Shown: positions 6,323 to 14,333 of the stretch, piece by piece | Position numbering within the stretch: the stretch's first letter is position 1 | Layout of the letters: each line of letters starts with the position of its first letter | NCBI GenBank assembly: GCA_026416355.1 | Contig: JAOAFH010000002.1 | Location: forward strand, 1 to 14,333 | Length of the DNA: 14,333 bases | Origin: Clostridiales bacterium | GTDB lineage: Bacteria > Bacillota > Clostridia > Clostridiales > Caloramatoraceae | Reading direction: 5' to 3' | Notes under the pieces: generated by a model | Told to the model about the DNA's origin: nothing | The model's database searches: none | Seen by the model: only the letters and a program-made list of their open reading frames with translations | Translations under genes and position numbers: made by a program

Positions 6323-8632
6323 TTACCTCCTAAGTGCAATGTTGAGTACTTCCTCAACTCTTTCTACAAAAATAAATTCAATTTTCTTCTTTATGTTTTC
6401 TGGAACCTTTTCAATGTCCTTTTTATTGTCCATAGGAAGTATTACTGTTCTTATTCCTGCTCTATATGCTGCAAGCGATTTCTCCTTTACTCCACCTATT
6501 GGTAGAACCCTTCCTGTTAAAGTAATCTCTCCAGTCATAGCTATATCACTTCTAACAGGAACTTTTGATAGTGCTGAAACCATTGCAGTAATCATTGTAA
6601 CACCTGCTGATGGTCCATCCTTTGGAACAGCTCCCTCTGGTACATGTATATGCAAATCTATATTTTTATAAAACTCTTCATCACTGTTAAATTCTTTTGC
6701 ATGAGAACATACCAAACTATATCCTGCCCTTGCAGATTCTTTCATAACATCACCTAGTTTACCTGTTAATTCAAGCTTTCCTGTCCCTTGCATTGGAATA
6801 ACTTCAACAGGTAATGTATCTCCACCATAGGCAGTCCATGCTAATCCCATTACAACACCTATTTGATCCTTCTTATTCATTTCTTCATACTTATATCTTG
6901 GAGCTCCTAAATATTTTTGAAGATTTTGTTGTGTAATTTTTATGCTCTTTTTATTGTTTTCTAATATTTCAATTGCAGCTCTTCTACAAACCGTTCCTAC
7001 TTTTCTCTCTAAATTTCTAACTCCTGATTCCCTTGTATAAAGGTTTATAATATCCTTAACAGCCTTATCGCTTATATTAAGTACTCCCTCAGGTATACCA
7101 TTTTCTTTTATTTGTCTTGGTATTAGATAGCTCCTACATATATTAAGTTTTTCTTCATCTGTATAACCTGATAGCTCAATTACCTCCATTCTATCAAGCA
7201 GAGGTCTTGGTATTGTATCTAATGTATTTGCTGTAGTTATAAAAAGTACCTTTGATAGATCAAATGGAAGTTCTAAATAGTGATCTCTAAAGCTATGGTT
7301 TTGTTCAGCATCTAATACTTCTAAAAGTGCATCAGCAGGATCACCTTTAAAATCAGAGCTCATTTTATCAATCTCATCTAATAGGAATACTGGATTTTTT
7401 GAGCCTGCTTGTTTCATTCCATTTATTATTCTTCCTGGCATTGCACCTATGTATGTTCTTCTATGTCCCCTAATTCCAGCTTCGTCCCTAACTCCACCTA
7501 GAGACATTCTAACAAACTTTCTTCCTAATGAGTTTGCAATTGAACGAGCAATAGATGTTTTACCAACTCCTGGAGGACCTACTAAACATAAAATAGGTCC
7601 CTTCATACTTTTGTTTAATTTAGTAACAGCCAAGTACTCTAGTATTCTTTGTTTAACATCCTCTAGTCCATAGTGCTCTTTTTCTAAAACTTCTCTAACT
7701 TTTTTCATGTCTTCTGTATCCTTGGTTTCTTTACTCCAAGGTAAATTTACTACCCAATCTAAGAAGGTTCTAATAACTCCTGATTCAGGTGATTGTGCAC
7801 CTAGTTTTTCCATTCTTGAAAGTTCATACAGTGCCTTTTCCTTAGCCTCTTTTGGCATCTTTGCCTTTTCTATTTTTTTCTTATACTCCTCAACTTCTGC
7901 TTGAATACCATCTCTATCACCTAATTCTTCTTGAATAGCCTTTAGCTGCTCTCTTAGGTAATATTCCTTTTGCATTTTATCTATTTTCTTTTTTACCTTA
8001 ACACTTATTTTTCTCTCAATCTTTAAAATCTCAATTTCTCTTACTAAAATCTCTAATAATTTTGTTAATCTTTCCTTAGGCTCTATTGCCTCAAGTAGCT
8101 CCTGTCTGTTTTCTTGCTTTAATACTAAATATGAAGTAATAACATCAGATAATTTACTTGCATCTTCTATGTCAACTACTGTTGCTATAACATCTTCAGG
8201 TATTGATGGATTAAGTGATATGTACTCTTCAAATTCATCTACAACTTTTCTCATTAAAGCTTCTATTTCAACATTTACATTAACCTTTACCTCTTCAAAA
8301 ACTAATGCTTTTGCCTCAAAGTATGGCTCTGTTTGAGTAAACTCAGTAACCTCTGCTCTATTAACACCTTCTACCAATACACGAATAGTATCCCCTGGTA
8401 GCTTTAATATTTGTTTTATCTTTGAAACAGTTCCTATTCTATATATATCTTCAAATGTTGGATCTTCTATCTTTAAATCTTTTTGTGTTACCAATAATAT
8501 TGTTTGATCATTTACCATTGCTTCTTCTAGTGCCAATATTGACTTTTGTCTACCAACATCAAAATGTAAAACCATATGTGGAAATATTGTAAGTCCCCTA
8601 AGAGGTATAAGTGGCAACTTTACTTCTGTCAT
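6323..8632 (-). CDS. lon: ATP-dependent serine protease Lon (LonA)
   Basis: This is a full-length LonA of 769 residues. It has an N-terminal LON substrate-binding domain starting TEVKLPLIPLRGLTIFP, and coiled-coil helices with KMQKEYYLREQLKAIQEELG near 225-245. The AAA+ module has Walker A GPPGVGKT (352-359) and Walker B LLDEID with D419 and E420. The C-terminal protease domain has catalytic S675 in PKDGPSAG and K718 in GGVKEKS. It degrades misfolded and regulatory proteins in the cytoplasm. ATG 8632 is chosen because the AAAGGAG site (8648-8642) is 9 bases away; the in-frame TTG at 8641 touches that site. A sigma-A-like promoter lies 40-70 bases upstream, so lon can be expressed separately from lonB. 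It is co-transcribed with engB. Confidence 0.98.
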   Translation of the reverse strand: MTEVKLPLIPLRGLTIFPHMVLHFDVGRQKSILALEEAMVNDQTILLVTQKDLKIEDPTFEDIYRIGTVSKIKQILKLPGDTIRVLVEGVNRAEVTEFTQTEPYFEAKALVFEEVKVNVNVEIEALMRKVVDEFEEYISLNPSIPEDVIATVVDIEDASKLSDVITSYLVLKQENRQELLEAIEPKERLTKLLEILVREIEILKIERKISVKVKKKIDKMQKEYYLREQLKAIQEELGDRDGIQAEVEEYKKKIEKAKMPKEAKEKALYELSRMEKLGAQSPESGVIRTFLDWVVNLPWSKETKDTEDMKKVREVLEKEHYGLEDVKQRILEYLAVTKLNKSMKGPILCLVGPPGVGKTSIARSIANSLGRKFVRMSLGGVRDEAGIRGHRRTYIGAMPGRIINGMKQAGSKNPVFLLDEIDKMSSDFKGDPADALLEVLDAEQNHSFRDHYLELPFDLSKVLFITTANTLDTIPRPLLDRMEVIELSGYTDEEKLNICRSYLIPRQIKENGIPEGVLNISDKAVKDIINLYTRESGVRNLERKVGTVCRRAAIEILENNKKSIKITQQNLQKYLGAPRYKYEEMNKKDQIGVVMGLAWTAYGGDTLPVEVIPMQGTGKLELTGKLGDVMKESARAGYSLVCSHAKEFNSDEEFYKNIDLHIHVPEGAVPKDGPSAGVTMITAMVSALSKVPVRSDIAMTGEITLTGRVLPIGGVKEKSLAAYRAGIRTVILPMDNKKDIEKVPENIKKKIEFIFVERVEEVLNIALRR

Positions 8633-8670
8633 AATATTCAACTCCTTTCACTGGGAATACCGATTAATAT

Positions 8671-8700
8671 ATTATACCTTATTATATACAAATTTTTCAA
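8671..8700 (-). promoter_or_regulatory. Sigma-A-like promoter of lon-engB
   Basis: On the minus strand TTGAAA (8700-8695) is followed after 18 bases by a perfect TATAAT (8676-8671), about 39 bases before the lon ATG. No CIRCE or CtsR-type repeat was seen near it. Confidence 0.75.
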
Positions 8701-8724
8701 CTTATCTTTTGTATAACAAAGATA

Positions 8725-8753
8725 AAGGTATGCTTGTGCATTATGCATACCTT
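8725..8753 (-). terminator. Hairpin downstream of lonB, weak terminator or regulatory site
   Basis: AAGGTATGC (8725-8733) and GCATACCTT (8745-8753) make a perfect 9-bp inverted repeat around an 11-base loop. The loop region contains the overlapping palindrome TGCATTATGCA (8737-8747). It lies between the lonB stop and the lon promoter. The minus-strand transcript after the stem is only moderately U-rich (TATCTTTGTT). Termination is likely but an operator role is possible. Confidence 0.5.
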
Positions 8754-8841
8754 GATATATTAATATAATACATTTTTTATCTTTTTGCAAATATTATACA
8801 ATGATAATTTTATTTATTACATTCTTATGCTAAAACTTAAT

Positions 8842-10533
8842 TTAAGCTAACTTATTTAAATTACTTGCTGTCAAAATATCTACATTCGGTACACCATTTT
8901 CAAAAACAACTTTTTTGTTTTCAAAAATTATAGCTTCTTTTATAACTTCATCAATTGTTTCTACTGGAATAACCTCAATATCATAGTCTTTAAATGTTTC
9001 TTGATAATTATCCTTTGGTATTAAAACCTTTTTAACTCCTGCTCTTTTAGCTGCTTCTATTTTAGCAAGAATTCCTCCAACAGGCTTAACTAATCCTCTT
9101 ATAGAAATTTCACCTGTCATTGCAACTTCATTGTTAACGGGCTGCTTTGTTATTGCACTAAAAATAGCAGTTGTAATTGTTACACCTGCCGATGGACCAT
9201 CAACAGGCATTCCACCTGGAAAATTTATATGTATGTCATACTGTCTTGCTTCTATATTAAAATATTTTCTCAAAACAGTAATAACATTTTCAACGGAACC
9301 TCTAGATGTACTCTTTCTCTTAAACTTTTTGCCATAGCTTCCTGTTTCTTCTTCATCAATTATTCCATTTACTATAACTTTTCCTGTTAACCCTTCTTGT
9401 TTTATAGCAACAGCTTCAACTTCTATTAATGTTCCCATATTAGGACCATATACTGCAAGACCATTAGCAAGACCAATATGTGATTCATTTTCAATCTTCT
9501 TATCAGGCCTTGGTGTATAGTTTCCACTTTCTATTACCCATTCAACATCATCTGAAGTTATATTGTTCCTTTTTTCATTTAGTGCTATTCCACCAGCTAT
9601 TTGTACTATATTAACTGCCTCTCTGCCATTTGTAGCATACTTGCTAACTAATTTTGCAGCTGATTTCTCTATTTCAAATCCACCTTTTTTGGCAGCATTA
9701 ATTGAAATCTTTTCTATTTCATCAGGTGTTAGTGCTCTAAAGAATATTTCAACACATCTTGAACGAATTGCAGGTGGTATATCCTCAGGATTTTTAGTTG
9801 TAGCACCTATTAACCTAAAATCTGCAGGCAGACCATTTTCAAAAATATCTCTAATATGTACAGGTATATTAGGGTCTTCTGAAGAATAATAAACACTATC
9901 TAAATATACTTTTCTATCCTCTAAAACTTTAAGAAGTTTATTCATTTGGATTGGGTGTAGTTCGCCTATTTCATCTAAAAATAATACACCACCATGTGCT
10001 TTGGTAACAGCACCTGGCTTTGGCTGTGGTATTCCTGCAACACCAAGAGGACCTGCACCTTGATATATAGGGTCATGAACAGAGCCTATAAGAGGATCTG
10101 CAATTCCCCTGTCATCAAATCTAACGGTAGTCGCATCCACCTCAACAAACTTTGCATCTTCTTTAAATGGCGAAAGAGGGTTTTTCTTGGCCTCTTCAAG
10201 CACCAATCTCGCTGCTGCAGTCTTTCCAACACCAGGAGGCCCATATATAATTATATGCTGTGGATTTGGTCCACATAGTGCTGCCTTTAGCGCTAATATA
10301 CCTCTTTCTTGTCCTATTATCTCCTCAAACTTTTTAGGTCTAGTTTTTTCTGATAATGGCTCTGTTAAACTTGTTGTTCTCATTTTATAGAGTTTTTCAA
10401 GTTCTTTTTTGCTTTCTTTTTCGATATATACTTTACTGCTTTGCTGATTTTTTAAAGCATTATAGAAATAAAGCCCTATTATTGCAGTAAAGATTAAATT
10501 TACAACCACTAGCAGCTGAGACGCATATGCCAT
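8842..10533 (-). CDS. lonB: Sporulation-type ATP-dependent protease LonB
   Basis: This 563-residue protein has the LonB architecture. An N-terminal membrane anchor (about residues 5-26, QLLVVVNLIFTAIIGLYFYNAL) replaces the LonA substrate domain. An AAA+ module follows, with Walker A GPPGVGKT at 98-105 and Walker B GGVLFLDEIGE. The C-terminal Lon protease domain has S448 in MPVDGPSAG and K491 in GGILAKIEAA, 43 residues apart as in LonA. In B. subtilis LonB is made in the forespore under sigma-F. ATG 10533 is preferred over ATG 10539: the AGGAGG site (10546-10541) is 7 bases from the former and only one from the latter. A forespore-type promoter motif lies just upstream and a terminator isolates it from clpX. 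Confidence 0.96.
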   Translation of the reverse strand: MAYASQLLVVVNLIFTAIIGLYFYNALKNQQSSKVYIEKESKKELEKLYKMRTTSLTEPLSEKTRPKKFEEIIGQERGILALKAALCGPNPQHIIIYGPPGVGKTAAARLVLEEAKKNPLSPFKEDAKFVEVDATTVRFDDRGIADPLIGSVHDPIYQGAGPLGVAGIPQPKPGAVTKAHGGVLFLDEIGELHPIQMNKLLKVLEDRKVYLDSVYYSSEDPNIPVHIRDIFENGLPADFRLIGATTKNPEDIPPAIRSRCVEIFFRALTPDEIEKISINAAKKGGFEIEKSAAKLVSKYATNGREAVNIVQIAGGIALNEKRNNITSDDVEWVIESGNYTPRPDKKIENESHIGLANGLAVYGPNMGTLIEVEAVAIKQEGLTGKVIVNGIIDEEETGSYGKKFKRKSTSRGSVENVITVLRKYFNIEARQYDIHINFPGGMPVDGPSAGVTITTAIFSAITKQPVNNEVAMTGEISIRGLVKPVGGILAKIEAAKRAGVKKVLIPKDNYQETFKDYDIEVIPVETIDEVIKEAIIFENKKVVFENGVPNVDILTASNLNKLA

Positions 10534-10558
10534 AAACATCCCTCCTTTTATTTACCAA

Positions 10559-10587
10559 TAGTATGTGCTTTTTTTTACTTTTTATTC
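10559..10587 (-). promoter_or_regulatory. Sigma-G/sigma-F-like promoter of lonB
   Basis: On the minus strand GAATA (10587-10583) is followed after 17 bases by CATACTA (10565-10559). This is close to the B. subtilis sigma-G pattern GHATR-N18-CATnHTA, which overlaps sigma-F specificity. It lies 26 bases before the lonB start and directly after the clpX terminator. The match agrees with the known forespore expression of lonB, though the spacer is one base short. Confidence 0.55.
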
Positions 10588-10589
10588 AA

Positions 10590-10623
10590 AAAAATGAAAA
10601 GTGGCTATAAATTAGCCACTTTT
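10590..10623 (-). terminator. Rho-independent terminator of the tig-clpP-clpX unit
   Basis: AAAAGTGGCTA (10597-10607) and TAGCCACTTTT (10613-10623) form a perfect 11-bp stem with a 5-base loop. On the minus strand it is followed by CATTTTTTT. It overlaps the clpX stop codon and closes the unit before the lonB promoter. Confidence 0.9.
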
Positions 10624-11917
10624 ATGAAACTATTTCACTTTTTAACTTTCCCTTTTTAGAAGAAGTTTTTTTTACCTTCTTTAAATTTTCACCTACTATT
10701 AGTGTTGGAGGTTGTTTCTTTTCCACAGTATCAAGAGTAATAACACACTTAGCTATGTCATCTCTTGATGGAATTTCAAACATAATATCTAGCATTATCT
10801 CTTCAATAATTGCTCTAAGTCCTCTTGCACCAGTCTTTCTCTTAATTGCTTCATCGGCTATCTTAAGTAGTGCTTCTCTTTCAAACTCAAGTTCAACACC
10901 ATCTAGCTCAAATAGCCTTTGATATTGTTTTACAAGTGCATTCTTAGGTTCAGTTAATATTCTAATTAAAGCTTCTTTATCAAGTGAATCAAGTGTAACT
11001 ACTATCGGAACTCTTCCTACAAATTCTGGTATCATACCAAACTTCAATAAATCTTCAGGAAGGATGTTTTTTAGTAGTTCACCTACATTTTTTTCAACCT
11101 TACTTTGTATTTCTGCTCCAAATCCCATTGAATTTGTATGCATTCTCTTTTCTATTATCTTTTCAATACCATCAAATGCACCACCACATATAAATAGAAT
11201 ATTGCTTGTATCTATTTGTAAAAACTCTTGATGTGGATGCTTTCTTCCACCTTGTGGTGGAACATTGGCAACAGTTCCTTCTAAAATCTTTAAAAGTGCC
11301 TGTTGAACTCCTTCTCCTGAAACATCTCTAGTTATAGATGGGTTATCTGACTTCCTTGCAATTTTGTCTATTTCATCTATATAGATTATTCCTTTTTCAG
11401 CTCTTTCTATATCATAGTCTGCGTTTTGAATTAGCTTTAAAAGAATATTTTCTACGTCTTCACCAACATAACCAGCTTCAGTTAAAGTAGTTGCGTCTGC
11501 AATAGCAAAAGGCACATTAAGCATTTTAGCAAGTGTTTGTGCAAGTAATGTCTTTCCTGAACCTGTTGGACCTAAAAGTAATATATTACTTTTTTGAAGT
11601 TCAACATCTTTATTTTTAATTTTAGGTGAGTTTATTCTTTTATAGTGGTTGTATACTGCAACTGCCAATGATTTTTTAGCAGCATCTTGGCCTATAACAT
11701 ATTGGTCAAGGTGCTCCTTAATTTCCTTTGGCTTTGGTAAATCAGTATATTCAACTTCTTGTTCTTCAAATAACTCTTCTTCTATAATTTCTGAACAAAG
11801 ATCTATACACTCATCGCAAATGTATACACCTGGTCCAGCAATTAACCTTTTTACTTGTTCCTGTGTTTTACCGCAAAAGGAACACTTTAATTGTTTTTTG
11901 TCATCTATTTTTGGCAT
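10622..11917 (-). CDS. clpX: ATP-dependent unfoldase ClpX
   Basis: This 431-residue ClpX is complete. It has an N-terminal zinc-binding domain with C12, C15, C34 and C37 (CSFCG, CDEC), Walker A GPTGSGKT (116-123) and Walker B YIDEID. It also has the pore-loop GYVGED and the sensor region IPEFVGRVPI. The ClpP-docking loop reads MGF (264-266) where IGF or LGF is usual. It unfolds tagged and native substrates and feeds them to ClpP. ATG 11917 (MPKIDDKKQLKC) is chosen because GAGG (11928-11925) is 7 bases upstream. An in-frame ATG at 11932 overlaps the clpP stop as TAATG but lacks a well-placed site. It lies immediately downstream of clpP in the same transcript, and a strong terminator ends it. 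Confidence 0.98.
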   Translation of the reverse strand: MPKIDDKKQLKCSFCGKTQEQVKRLIAGPGVYICDECIDLCSEIIEEELFEEQEVEYTDLPKPKEIKEHLDQYVIGQDAAKKSLAVAVYNHYKRINSPKIKNKDVELQKSNILLLGPTGSGKTLLAQTLAKMLNVPFAIADATTLTEAGYVGEDVENILLKLIQNADYDIERAEKGIIYIDEIDKIARKSDNPSITRDVSGEGVQQALLKILEGTVANVPPQGGRKHPHQEFLQIDTSNILFICGGAFDGIEKIIEKRMHTNSMGFGAEIQSKVEKNVGELLKNILPEDLLKFGMIPEFVGRVPIVVTLDSLDKEALIRILTEPKNALVKQYQRLFELDGVELEFEREALLKIADEAIKRKTGARGLRAIIEEIMLDIMFEIPSRDDIAKCVITLDTVEKKQPPTLIVGENLKKVKKTSSKKGKLKSEIVS

Positions 11918-11931
11918 TGTCACACCTCGCA

Positions 11932-12519
11932 TTACTTACTCTTCTTTGTTATAACATCATCTATAATGCCATATGCCTTAGCTTCCTCTGCTGACATAAA
12001 ATAATCTCTTTCTGTATCTTGTTCAATCTTTTCAAGTGGTTGACCAGTTCTTTCACTTAAAATTTCATTTAATCTCTTCTTGATTTTTAAAATATGTTCA
12101 GCATGAATCTTGATGTCAGTCGCTTGACCACGAGCTCCTCCAAGTGGTTGGTGAATCATAATCTCACTGTTTGGTAGTGCAAATCTCTTACCCTTTGCAC
12201 CAGCTGCAAGTAAAAATGCACCCATTGATGCAGCCATACCAATACATATTGTTGATACATCTGGCTTAATATATTGCATTGTATCATATATAGCCATACC
12301 TGATGTTATTTGTCCACCTGGGCTATTGATATATAAATAGATATCCTTATCTGGATCCTCAGCCTCTAAGAATAATAATTGTGCAACAACTAAACTTGCT
12401 GTTTGATCATTAACTTCATCTGATAAGAATATTATTCTTTCCTTTAAAAGTCTTGAATAAATGTCATATGACCTTTCTCCCCTGCTTGTTTGTTCAACTA
12501 CAATTGGCACCAAACTCAT
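11932..12519 (-). CDS. clpP: ClpP serine protease subunit
   Basis: This 195-residue ClpP has the canonical catalytic triad: S98 in GMAASMGAF, H123 in MIHQP and D172 in TERDYFM. The oxyanion and substrate-strand motif SPGGQITSGMAIYDTM (66-81) and the N-terminal axial-loop sequence VPIVVEQTSRGERSYDIYSRLL are typical. It assembles into a tetradecameric chamber that degrades proteins delivered by ClpX and other Clp ATPases. ATG 12519 has a GGAGGG site about 9 bases upstream. It sits between tig and clpX, 15 bases before the chosen clpX start. A 9-bp hairpin lies in the 51-base gap from tig. Confidence 0.98.
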   Translation of the reverse strand: MSLVPIVVEQTSRGERSYDIYSRLLKERIIFLSDEVNDQTASLVVAQLLFLEAEDPDKDIYLYINSPGGQITSGMAIYDTMQYIKPDVSTICIGMAASMGAFLLAAGAKGKRFALPNSEIMIHQPLGGARGQATDIKIHAEHILKIKKRLNEILSERTGQPLEKIEQDTERDYFMSAEEAKAYGIIDDVITKKSK

Positions 12520-12540
12520 TTGTCTAACCCTCCTTTTAAT

Positions 12541-12564
12541 GAAGGCTAGCGAACGCTAGCCTTT
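12541..12564 (-). other. Intergenic hairpin between tig and clpP
   Basis: AAGGCTAGC (12542-12550) and GCTAGCCTT (12555-12563) form a perfect 9-bp stem with a 4-base loop, just after the tig stop and just before the clpP ribosome binding site. There is no proper U run, so partial termination, processing or transcript stabilisation are all possible. Confidence 0.6.
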
Positions 12565-12570
12565 AATATA

Positions 12571-13860
12571 TTATTCAGTTACTTTAGCATTTGAAACTAA
12601 AAGATCAACAACTTTGTTGTTTACTATTTCTTCTTCTATTGCATATCTTTCTGTCATTAGTATAGCTTGCTTCATCTTTTCAACATCGTCTTTTGAGTAC
12701 ATCTTTGCTATTTCTTCAGCTCTATTTTCAACTTCTTCGTCTTGTGCAACAATGTTTTCAGCCTTAGCAATAGCTTCAACAACAAGGTTGATTTTTACTC
12801 TCTTTGCAGCTACTTCTTTGAAATCATTTCTTAATGTTTCAGTGTCTATTCCTAACATATTCATGTAGCTGTTGATGTCCATACCTTGATATCTTAATCT
12901 GTAATCAAGGTCCTTTATCATGTAGTCAATTTCATTTTCTATCATAACTTCTGGGATTTCAACTTCGCATGTTTCAACAGCCTTAGTTAGAGCTTCTTCT
13001 TCTAAATCCTTCTTTGCTCTTTCTGCATTTTCTTTTTCTAGTCTTGCCTTAATATCTTGCTTTAATTCGTCTAATGTATTAAATTCTGAAACTTCACTTG
13101 CGAATTCATCATCAAGTTCTGGTAAAAGCTTTGTTTTTATTTCATTTATTTTAACCTTAAATAGTGCTGGTTTTCCCTTTAGGTTTTCAGCATGATATTC
13201 TTCTGGGAAAGTAACATTAACATCTACAGTTTCTCCAACCTTTGCACCAATTAGTTGGTCTTCAAATCCTGGTATAAATGTACCTGAACCTATTGTTAGG
13301 CTATAGTTTTCAGCCTTTCCTCCTTCAAATGCTACACCATCAACAAATCCTTCAAAGTCAATAACAGCTATATCTCCATTTGCAACTTCGCCATCTTTTG
13401 TTGTTAGTCTTGCACTTCTTTCTCTCATGGCATTAAGTTCTGCTTGAATATCTTCTTCAGTTACATCGTATGCTATCTTTTTAACTTCAATTCCTTTGTA
13501 GTCTCCTAGCTTAACTTCTGGCTTAACTGTAACTTCTGCTGTGTAAACTAAATCTTCATCGTTACCTAGTTTAACTATGTCTATTGTTGGTCTATCAACT
13601 GGCTCTATGTTGTTTTCCTTTATTGCAACTGGGTAAGTTTCATCTAATATGTAGTTAACTGCATCTTCAAAAAATACTCCTTCTCCGTAGTATTTTTCGA
13701 TTATTGCCTTTGGAGCTTTGCCCTTTCTAAATCCAGGTATATTAAATTTTGAAGCATTTTTCTTATATGCTCTTTCAACAGCTTCTTTAAACTTTTCATT
13801 TGAAACTGTTATTTCAAGTTTAACCTTATTGTTTTCTAATCTTTCAACCTTAGTATTCAT
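12571..13860 (-). CDS. tig: Trigger factor, ribosome-associated chaperone and prolyl isomerase
   Basis: This 429-residue protein is of typical trigger factor length. The N-terminal ribosome-binding domain (about 1-115) starts MNTKVERLENNKVKLEITV. It has the ribosome-docking signature GFRKGKAPKAIIEKYYGEGVF. A FKBP-type peptidyl-prolyl isomerase domain follows (about 150-245, with GDIAVIDFEGFVDGVAFEGG and IPGFEDQLIGAKVGE). The C-terminal helical chaperone arms occupy the rest, rich in Glu and Lys. It binds nascent chains at the exit tunnel. ATG 13860 is chosen because AGGAGG (13873-13868) is 7 bases upstream; the frame extends to a TTG at 13878 that lies before that site. tig-clpP-clpX is a common linkage and couples folding to degradation. 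Confidence 0.97.
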   Translation of the reverse strand: MNTKVERLENNKVKLEITVSNEKFKEAVERAYKKNASKFNIPGFRKGKAPKAIIEKYYGEGVFFEDAVNYILDETYPVAIKENNIEPVDRPTIDIVKLGNDEDLVYTAEVTVKPEVKLGDYKGIEVKKIAYDVTEEDIQAELNAMRERSARLTTKDGEVANGDIAVIDFEGFVDGVAFEGGKAENYSLTIGSGTFIPGFEDQLIGAKVGETVDVNVTFPEEYHAENLKGKPALFKVKINEIKTKLLPELDDEFASEVSEFNTLDELKQDIKARLEKENAERAKKDLEEEALTKAVETCEVEIPEVMIENEIDYMIKDLDYRLRYQGMDINSYMNMLGIDTETLRNDFKEVAAKRVKINLVVEAIAKAENIVAQDEEVENRAEEIAKMYSKDDVEKMKQAILMTERYAIEEEIVNNKVVDLLVSNAKVTE

Positions 13861-13943
13861 TTGTCTTCCTCCTATCAACTATTATAAATGCTATGGTGTT
13901 GTATGTCATCTAGACGTCCAATACAAATTAGCTTAACATTGTA

Positions 13944-13972
13944 ATAATAACACAACATATCTCTATATTCAA
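13944..13972 (-). promoter_or_regulatory. Sigma-A-like promoter of tig-clpP-clpX
   Basis: On the minus strand TTGAAT (13972-13967) is followed after 17 bases by TATTAT (13949-13944), about 84 bases before the tig ATG. The -35 box begins 6 bases after the upstream gene's stop codon. Confidence 0.5.
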
Positions 13973-13977
13973 TAGTA

Positions 13978-14313
13978 TTAATAAATTATTTGACCAGCTG
14001 AAACCCTTGCAATCACTTTATCCTGAGGTCTTTTTATACTAGTCATATCAAGTTCTTCATAATCTGCACTATTTAATAAATCAACATCATAATAATTAGA
14101 TGCATTAAACACTCTAAATCCTAAAAGGCTGCCGTTTTCATCTATTATATCAACCATATCTAGAATCAATGAAGCCACTTCATCAAAAGAATATTCCTTT
14201 TGACTTTGTTCAATATTTTTTACGCCATATTCCTCCACGCTAACCCTCTCATCCTCGAAGTATACACTTACAATGTCATTTTTTCTGTCATAACAAACCT
14301 TCAAATCTATCAC
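13978..14313 (-). CDS. Small DUF2283-like protein, unknown function
   Basis: This 111-residue soluble acidic protein has no signal peptide or membrane segment. The start DLKVCYDRKNDIVSVYF followed by LILDMVDIIDENGSLLGFRVFNAS resembles the DUF2283 layout (YD-x-x-x-D near the start, then D-x-x-G-x-x-x-G-x-x-x-x-x-A-S). DUF2283 proteins are small and have no settled function. GTG 14313 is the first start after an in-frame TAG at 14319-14317. The TTG at 14304 is a serious alternative, because GGTGAT lies just before it and homologues often begin MKIRYD. It is upstream of tig on the same strand, without a visible terminator between them, so read-through into tig is possible. Confidence 0.7.
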   Translation of the reverse strand: MIDLKVCYDRKNDIVSVYFEDERVSVEEYGVKNIEQSQKEYSFDEVASLILDMVDIIDENGSLLGFRVFNASNYYDVDLLNSADYEELDMTSIKRPQDKVIARVSAGQIIY

Positions 14314-14333
14314 CCACTATGCTAATATTTTGT

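Noticed and set aside
6213..6671. Plus-strand open frames opposite engB and lon
   Set aside because: They are antisense shadows of two clear conserved genes, with no domain or ribosome binding site.
8633..8641. TTG start for lon three codons upstream
   Set aside because: It abuts the ribosome binding site, leaving no spacer; ATG 8632 has a 9-base spacer and gives the usual N-terminus.
8642..8841. CIRCE or CtsR heat-shock operator upstream of lon
   Set aside because: No TTAGCACTC-N9-GAGTGCTAA or GGTCAAA-type tandem heptads are present.
9994..10390. Plus-strand open frames opposite lonB
   Set aside because: They overlap the conserved AAA+ domain coding region on the other strand and show no protein-like features.

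Overview
The window looks like a piece of a spore-forming, low-G+C Firmicute close to Clostridium. It is strongly A+T-rich and has strong AGGAGG-type ribosome binding sites. It carries the gene order tig-clpP-clpX-lonB-lon-engB, which is characteristic of clostridia and related to the Bacillus clpX-lonB-lonA-ysxC arrangement. LonB implies endospore formation. The first 19 bases are not genomic: they match the Tn5/Nextera mosaic-end adapter, so the left edge is a sequencing or assembly boundary.

Left region (20-2754, minus strand): a YhgE/Pip-family membrane protein, cut off at the contig edge, with long xxxLxxG heptad repeats. Upstream of it is a TetR-family regulator. The yhgE promoter overlaps copies of an ACTAGT-centred motif that is a good candidate operator for the regulator.

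Middle region (2939-4754, plus strand): a membrane-anchored NodB-type polysaccharide deacetylase with its own terminator. Three small genes of no recognised family follow: two Cys-rich two-segment membrane peptides and an Asn-rich protein with a His/Lys tail. A sigma-K-like promoter motif precedes them, so they may be late-sporulation (coat or exosporium-associated) genes. A perfect bidirectional terminator separates them from a convergent CPBP-type membrane protease gene.

Between the CPBP gene and engB is a compact nested inverted-repeat element of about 180 bp with ends resembling short terminal inverted repeats. It is either a MITE-like relic or a structured RNA.

Right region (5714-13860, minus strand): a protein quality-control block. 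Trigger factor, ClpP and ClpX form one unit from a vegetative-type promoter and end at a strong terminator. LonB follows with a sigma-G/F-like forespore promoter. Lon then has its own sigma-A-like promoter and is tightly coupled to the ribosome-assembly GTPase EngB. Together these genes cover nascent-chain folding, ATP-dependent degradation in vegetative cells and the forespore, and ribosome biogenesis. A small DUF2283-like gene lies upstream at the right edge.

Several starts were moved to fit ribosome binding sites (lon, lonB, clpX, tig and two small ORFs).
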